From positions 1-6,554 of the forward strand of contig JAGQRL010000432.1 in assembly GCA_020425485.1 (NCBI GenBank): a stretch of 6,554 bases of DNA. The letters run 5' to 3'. Numbering within the stretch: the stretch's first letter is position 1; every line of letters starts with the position of its first letter. Positions 6,075 to 6,554 of this stretch are shown here, piece after piece. Made by a program: the position numbers and the translations under genes. The stretch comes from Rhodospirillaceae bacterium. GTDB taxonomy: Bacteria; Pseudomonadota; Alphaproteobacteria; DSM-16000; Inquilinaceae. Under the pieces are notes generated by a model. That model had not been told where the DNA came from, searched no databases, and worked only from the letters and a program-made list of their open reading frames with translations.

Positions 6075-6500
6075 ATGGCCGACGAGATCCGGCTCACCCC
6101 CATCGGGCGCATCCGCACGCCCTTCCAGACGCTGGCCGAGTGCCCCAAATGGCCCAACCCCGACGGGCCGCCGGCGCGCATCGAGCTTCAGGAGCAGTAC
6201 CTGCCGGGCCTGCTGGGGTTGACGGAGCGGGCGGGGCAGACCACCGGCGAGATCGACGTGCTGTACTGGTTCGACCGGGCGCCGCGCGACCTTCTCATCA
6301 GCACCCGCCCGCACGACGGCATCACCCGCGGCGTGTTCGCCATGCGCTCGCCCCACCGCCCCAACCCCATCGCCGTGTCCCGCGTGCCGCTGTTCTCAAT
6401 CGACGGCAACGTGCTGACGGTGGGTGCACTCGATTGCCTGGACGGCACCCTGCTGCTGGATATCAAACCGGCCCCGCGGGACGAGCCGCAGCCGCATTGA
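6075..6500 (+). CDS. trmO: TsaA/TrmO-family protein, predicted tRNA (t6A37) N6-methyltransferase
   Basis: TrmO uses S-adenosylmethionine to add a methyl group to t6A at position 37 of certain threonine tRNAs, tuning decoding. This 141-residue protein is essentially the single TsaA-like beta-barrel domain (UPF0066). The E. coli enzyme has about 235 residues and an extra C-terminal domain. The hallmark block RGVFAMRSPHRPNPIAVS (85-102) is present, preceded by PIGRIRTPF (9-17) and followed by LDCLDGTLLLDIKP (119-132). Where E. coli-type proteins read RPNPIGLS, this one reads RPNPIAVS, so it may belong to a short subfamily whose activity is less directly tested. The ATG at 6075 has AGGAG (6064-6068) 6 bases upstream. 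It follows the MDR gene closely and is probably in its operon. The family call is firm, while the exact tRNA substrate is inferred from homologues. Confidence 0.9.
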   Translation: MADEIRLTPIGRIRTPFQTLAECPKWPNPDGPPARIELQEQYLPGLLGLTERAGQTTGEIDVLYWFDRAPRDLLISTRPHDGITRGVFAMRSPHRPNPIAVSRVPLFSIDGNVLTVGALDCLDGTLLLDIKPAPRDEPQPH

Positions 6501-6534
6501 TCGCGATACCCACAGTTGCTCGTTCAGAGCCCTA

Positions 6535-6554
6535 GCAGGCTGTTGAAGAATGGT
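6535..6554. mobile_element. Possible insertion sequence terminal inverted repeat, cut by the window edge
   Basis: The window ends in GCAGGCTGTTGAAGAATGGT, preceded by CCTA. From memory the core CAGGCTGTTGAA(A/G)AA resembles terminal inverted repeats of several IS families (IS1182-like among them). It starts 34 bases after the trmO stop. Only one end is visible and no transposase is present here, so this remains a suggestion. Confidence 0.35.

Noticed and set aside
4965..6356. A 463-codon open frame on the minus strand
   Set aside because: It is antisense to the well-supported MDR oxidoreductase and TrmO genes, with a low-complexity His/Gly/Ala composition typical of a GC shadow.
1..6554. CRISPR arrays, tRNA or rRNA genes, toxin-antitoxin pairs, phage or defence genes
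   Set aside because: I looked on both strands and saw no spaced direct repeats, cloverleaf sequences or family motifs of these kinds.

Overview
The window is a GC-rich stretch (roughly two thirds G+C by eye) of ordinary bacterial chromosome, most likely from an alphaproteobacterium. Three things support this: the codon use, a palindromic intergenic element of a type I associate with alphaproteobacterial genomes, and the style of the encoded proteins. A member of the Rhodospirillales or a relative fits, but no rRNA or other lineage marker is present to fix it.

Layout. Positions 1-753 hold the last 250 codons of glgC (ADP-glucose pyrophosphorylase, glycogen synthesis), whose 5' end lies outside the window. 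A 167-base gap with a long imperfect palindrome follows. Next come two adjacent plus-strand genes (921-2057 and 2106-3320) for exported proteins of about 380-400 residues. They are clearly paralogues of each other and I do not recognise their family. A GC-rich hairpin and an 11-base tandem repeat lie between their end and the convergent ahpC-ahpD pair on the minus strand (4629-3426). That pair encodes a three-cysteine AhpC peroxiredoxin and its AhpD reductase partner. A 380-base control region separates ahpC from a divergent plus-strand pair. The first gene of that pair is a zinc-independent MDR-family oxidoreductase (5010-6020). The second is a short TsaA/TrmO-type protein, a predicted tRNA m6t6A37 methyltransferase (6075-6500). 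The last 20 bases resemble the terminal inverted repeat of an insertion sequence that continues past the window.

How the genes work together. AhpC reduces hydroperoxides. In the actinobacterial paradigm AhpD then re-reduces AhpC using electrons from dihydrolipoamide, so this pair is a self-contained peroxide defence unit. No ahpF or oxyR is visible nearby. The MDR oxidoreductase and TrmO-like gene are probably co-transcribed but have no obvious functional link. GlgC is metabolically separate from the rest.

The least explained item is the tandem pair of exported paralogues. The rest is recognisable housekeeping or stress biology, and I see no CRISPR, phage, toxin-antitoxin or defence system here.
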